Below are positions 61,201 through 64,000 of a stretch of 64,000 nucleotides of DNA, in pieces. The position numbers were made by a program, and so were the translations under genes. The stretch is taken from contig NZ_CP041969.1 in assembly GCF_014107495.1 (NCBI RefSeq), positions 3,831,501 to 3,895,500 on the forward strand, given 5' to 3'. The notes beneath the pieces are model-generated. The model worked only from the letters and a program-made list of their open reading frames with translations. It did no database searches and was not told where the DNA came from. Every line of letters starts with the position of its first letter. Position 1 is the first letter of the stretch. Origin of the DNA: Cohnella cholangitidis. Lineage in GTDB: Bacteria > Bacillota > Bacilli > Paenibacillales > Paenibacillaceae.

Positions 61201-62168
61201 CTTCGCTGTGGCGCAGGGGAGAGAATGAAATTACATTCGCGCTGCCCGAAGGCATTGGCGAGGTATTCGCGGACGGGATCATTGAACGAATGGACGGAGA
61301 ATCGATTTCCTTCTGCACGGGAGAGCATTGGCAGGATGAACGGGGTAACGCGCCGTCTATTCTGCATGATGCGGTTCTGCAATTCGCGGAGACGGAATCG
61401 CTGTGGATCACTGGCCGGGCTCATCCGTTATCCGGCGTCGGTTGGCTGATGCCGGATTCCGCGCCGGAACCGAAGCCGCTTAGCTTTCGGCGGGATCCTG
61501 CCGAAGCGGGCAAAGCGATTTGGCTGCGATACTCCCTGCCGATCGGGGCTAACCGAATGAAGCTGCACTGCGCCGGCAAGAGCAGATTATGGATCGATGG
61601 ACAGGAGATCGCCGTTCGCGATGGCGTAGCGGTATTCGCCCCGCAGCTTGCCCATGCCCAAGCCGCAGTAAGAATCGAACCGTTCGGCATAAGCTCGGAT
61701 GCCGATGCGTTGACGGCACCGATTCGTTATGAGACGGTTCCGGCGCCGGGAAGCGTCGGAGATTGGCGATCGGCACTTAACATGCCGCATTACAGCGGCG
61801 CGGTAGAATACGAAACGACGATCGAATTGCGATGCGGAGGACAGGCTTATCTTGAATTGGGTCATGTGCGCGGAACGGCAGAATGCTGGCTAAACGGCCG
61901 ACCGCTCGGAGTTAGGGCCTGGCGGCCTTATCGGTTCGTGCTCGGGGATGATCTTCCTGCGGGCATATATTCGCTTCGCATCCGCGTGACGAATACGCTT
62001 GGCACGCATTACGAGGTTGGGCGACCGACCAGCAACGTAGGAGGCAGCACGGATCCGAAAGTATCGTATTGGGAGCCGTCATCGTTGAGTCCGACCGTCC
62101 AGGATGATTTCGCTTCGGGCGGATTATACGGTCCGGTGCGTGTTTATGTGAAGGCATCGATCCGTTAG
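58289..62168 (+). pseudogene. GH106-like alpha-L-rhamnosidase, two frameshifts
   Basis: The three reading-frame pieces encode one protein of about 1290 residues. Piece 1 (from ATG 58289, after GGAGG) reads FGPLPFWWWSAEEITAERVRWQLQKFRSGGLRNIGI, typical of GH106-type rhamnosidases. Piece 2 continues one frame over with VHGAQRLYLDYFRTHRW and GKRVFLEAFHTSGWGG. Piece 3 continues after a second shift with HNGTLGRKEQRNLGALREAFRDYDIVDDSALE and ends in beta-rich domains (GTAECWLNGRPLGVRAWRPY). Each shift corresponds to one missing base, near CCC at 59101-59103 and within about 59630-59648. Little other decay is visible, so it is a very young pseudogene or a sequencing artefact. GH106 enzymes act on rhamnose in RG-II and related glycans. 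Confidence 0.75.
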
Positions 62169-62221
62169 TTTCTTGGAAATGAACATGGGCATCTTAAAAA
62201 TATACACTTTCGAGTTCACTG

Positions 62222-62259
62222 AAGTAACGGTACAATGCAAGTACCGTTACTTTTTTTTT
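62222..62259 (+). terminator. intrinsic terminator after GH106-like gene
   Basis: AAGTAACGGTAC and GTACCGTTACTT pair perfectly (12 bases) across AATGCAA and lead into a long T run. A strong terminator. Confidence 0.93.
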
Positions 62260-62268
62260 ATCCCTTAA

Positions 62269-62282
62269 TGAAAGCGCTTAAC
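62269..62282 (+). promoter_or_regulatory. cre-like site before kinase 3
   Basis: TGAAAGCGCTTAAC matches the cre consensus at 12 of 14 positions; one extra A displaces the final CA. It lies 44 bases upstream of the kinase start. Confidence 0.45.
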
Positions 62283-62325
62283 AAAAGTTGTAAAGCCTAT
62301 ATCATGGAAAAGTTGTGATTGCGTT

Positions 62326-64000
62326 ATGAAAACGTTCTTCCGTCATTTGTGGGATCGATTCAGCAGTGTGCGCATCGTTAGGAAAATGGCGTTAGGATAC
62401 ATTCTTCTCGTTGTTGTTCCGGTCATTACTTTCGGATATTATTTTTTCAATCAAATCTATGACGAAATGATGAATGAATACTCGCGAGGGAAGCAAGAGT
62501 TGATTAGACAGGCAGCAGGAAGCTTTGATGTCAGTATAGAGCAGGTCAAGTCGGTCCATTCTCTGTTCCAATATAATCAGCAAGTACTTGAATACTTGAA
62601 CGGAAATTATTTGACGGAGGCCGACCAGGTTTATAACTACTTGAAAGACGTCCGTCCGGCATTTTCATTTGCTTATCTAGGCAACGAAGCGATCCGATCC
62701 ATCCGCTTGTACAAATTCGACCAATCGGTATTGTCCGTGCAAGGAGAAGTGGACGATTTGAATGCGCTTCCTAACCCGGACATCCTTCAGCGGCTGAAGA
62801 AGCTCAAGGTAAGCCAGGGGGTGTGGCAAAAGCAAGATGCGACCGGAAGCTCGGGAGTTCCGTATTTCGCTTATTACCAAAGGCTCTACAACAACAGCTA
62901 TTCGAAGCAATTGGCTGTTATGGAAGTGATTGTCGATGACACGATTTTATCCAATTTTATGAACACGGTGAAGGCTTCTAAGGGAACAGAAGTTATGATC
63001 GTAAGCGATCAGCAGGTCGTATATCGCGATAAAAGCGACAGCTTCAACGATAAACGGGAGCAAGCGGTTTTGGATGCGATTTCATACGAAGGCAAGAAAA
63101 GCTATTGGAAAGACGGGAATCTGCTCGTAAACGTATTTGTACGAAACGATCTGCACCTCGCCTTTTATTTCTTCAGTCCGTTGGACGAGATGTTTTTGGA
63201 TTTTCGCAAAGAGACCTTAGTGACCGGAAGCGTCCTCTTAGTCCTGCTCATCGTGCTTTCCGTTCTTTATTATTTTATCGCATCCCTTCTGACAAAACGG
63301 ATATTGAAGCTGGCGAAGCATATGCGACGGGTGGACGAGAACAATATGAGCCTATACGAGGGCGAGACAGCGAGCGACGAGATCGGATTTCTTACCTTTT
63401 CCTATAATTCGATGATTCATCGGATCGATGAGCTGTTGAATAAGGTTCAGAAAGCGGAATTGATGAAGAAAGAAGCCGATTATTTGGTTATGCAGGCGCA
63501 AATCAAGCCCCATTTTCTGTACAACACATTGGAATCGATTCGCATGCTGGCGGAAATAAACGACGATCAAGACGTAGTCGAAGCGACTTATACTTTTGGC
63601 AAATTGCTCCGATACACGTTATCTTCGGGAGATAATGAAACGCCGCTTGTGGACGAATTTGAAAATATTCGCAATTACTTGGAAATGTACAAGCTGCGGA
63701 TGCTAGATCGATTAAGTTATGAAATCCATATGGATACAGATATCTCCGGCATATTCTGTCCGCGTTTTATCCTTCAGCCTCTGGTTGAAAATAGTATTCA
63801 TCATGGAATTTCAAAGAGTCGAGGCCAGGGCGAGATTAAGGTGAAGATAACGGAAGCCGATCCGTTTATACACATCAGCATTTCCGACAACGGCGCGGGC
63901 ATTACGGAGGAACGTCTATCCATCATACGGGGCGTGCTTGACAATCGATTGGATCGAAGCGAACTGCAAACCGAAGACTCCGGTATGGGGTTGTACAATG
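62326..64000 (+). CDS. YesM-type sensor histidine kinase, system 3 (partial)
   Basis: The first 558 residues of a YesM-family kinase that runs off the right edge. Layout: transmembrane helix 1 (MALGYILLVVVPVITFGYYF), an extracellular sensing domain, helix 2 (VTGSVLLVLLIVLSVLYYFIASLL), HAMP, the histidine box QIKPHFLYNTLESIRML, and an ATPase domain with LQPLVENSIHHGI, ISDNGAGITEERL and the beginning of GMGLYN. ATG 62326 is the only reasonable start, though its ribosome binding site is weak (GGAAAAG). A YesN-type regulator and another importer probably follow beyond the window. Confidence 0.92.
   Translation, partial: MKTFFRHLWDRFSSVRIVRKMALGYILLVVVPVITFGYYFFNQIYDEMMNEYSRGKQELIRQAAGSFDVSIEQVKSVHSLFQYNQQVLEYLNGNYLTEADQVYNYLKDVRPAFSFAYLGNEAIRSIRLYKFDQSVLSVQGEVDDLNALPNPDILQRLKKLKVSQGVWQKQDATGSSGVPYFAYYQRLYNNSYSKQLAVMEVIVDDTILSNFMNTVKASKGTEVMIVSDQQVVYRDKSDSFNDKREQAVLDAISYEGKKSYWKDGNLLVNVFVRNDLHLAFYFFSPLDEMFLDFRKETLVTGSVLLVLLIVLSVLYYFIASLLTKRILKLAKHMRRVDENNMSLYEGETASDEIGFLTFSYNSMIHRIDELLNKVQKAELMKKEADYLVMQAQIKPHFLYNTLESIRMLAEINDDQDVVEATYTFGKLLRYTLSSGDNETPLVDEFENIRNYLEMYKLRMLDRLSYEIHMDTDISGIFCPRFILQPLVENSIHHGISKSRGQGEIKVKITEADPFIHISISDNGAGITEERLSIIRGVLDNRLDRSELQTEDSGMGLYN

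Overview
The window comes from a low-to-mid GC Firmicute, most likely a soil or plant-associated member of the Paenibacillaceae (Paenibacillus/Cohnella type). The pointers are strong GGAGG ribosome binding sites, several YesM/YesN-type two-component systems, carbohydrate ABC importers without their own ATPase, B. subtilis-style cre boxes, and enzyme families common in that group. I found no tRNA, rRNA, CRISPR array or insertion sequence.

Positions 1-14183 are ordinary chromosome. They hold the end of a KdpD-type sensor fragment, a heterodimeric ABC exporter (263-3830), small or secreted hypothetical proteins, a CPBP protease, an L,D-transpeptidase, a divergent regulator/esterase/dioxygenase/dehydrogenase cluster (7031-10003), a frameshifted cstA with its small partner, an SRAP-domain DNA-repair protein and an AraC regulator.

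Positions 14366-64000 form one large carbohydrate-utilisation island. Two-component system 1, importer 1 and an intracellular (alpha/alpha)6 glycosidase occupy 14366-22279. System 2 follows: its kinase precedes importer 2 and its response regulator comes after it (22470-29254). Then comes a four-gene cassette: a GH127-like protein, a racemase-fold protein, a RuBisCO-like protein (RLP) and a DUF1537-type acid-sugar kinase (29268-34444). A LacI regulator and its divergent operon follow, with a fucose-isomerase-like enzyme, a split transketolase, an FGGY kinase, a nucleoside-hydrolase-like protein and a GH78 rhamnosidase (35031-44798). A second, diverged copy of the RLP cassette lies at 45148-50318. 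After it come an Lpl-type importer, a five-bladed beta-propeller glycosidase, a second GH78, a broken GH106-like gene and the start of a third YesM kinase.

Taken together, the island looks like import and intracellular breakdown of plant pectin-type oligosaccharides rich in rhamnose and branched sugars; rhamnogalacturonan II or apiosides are the obvious candidates. The isomerase, FGGY kinase and two-subunit transketolase match the known non-oxidative apiose route. The RLP plus DUF1537 kinase recalls the oxidative apionate route, but the enzymes that normally feed it are missing. A GH127-like protein and a one-cysteine racemase-fold protein stand in their place. That duplicated cassette is my candidate for an undescribed pathway.

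Regulation appears layered: cre-like boxes at the importer and kinase promoters, TTTAGT-based candidate LacI operators before the isomerase operon, and hairpins between each binding-protein gene and its permease genes. Two genes have a good ribosome binding site in front of an ATC codon where ATG is expected. Three single-base deletions break two long genes, and two of these fall in CCC runs, which may be sequencing errors.
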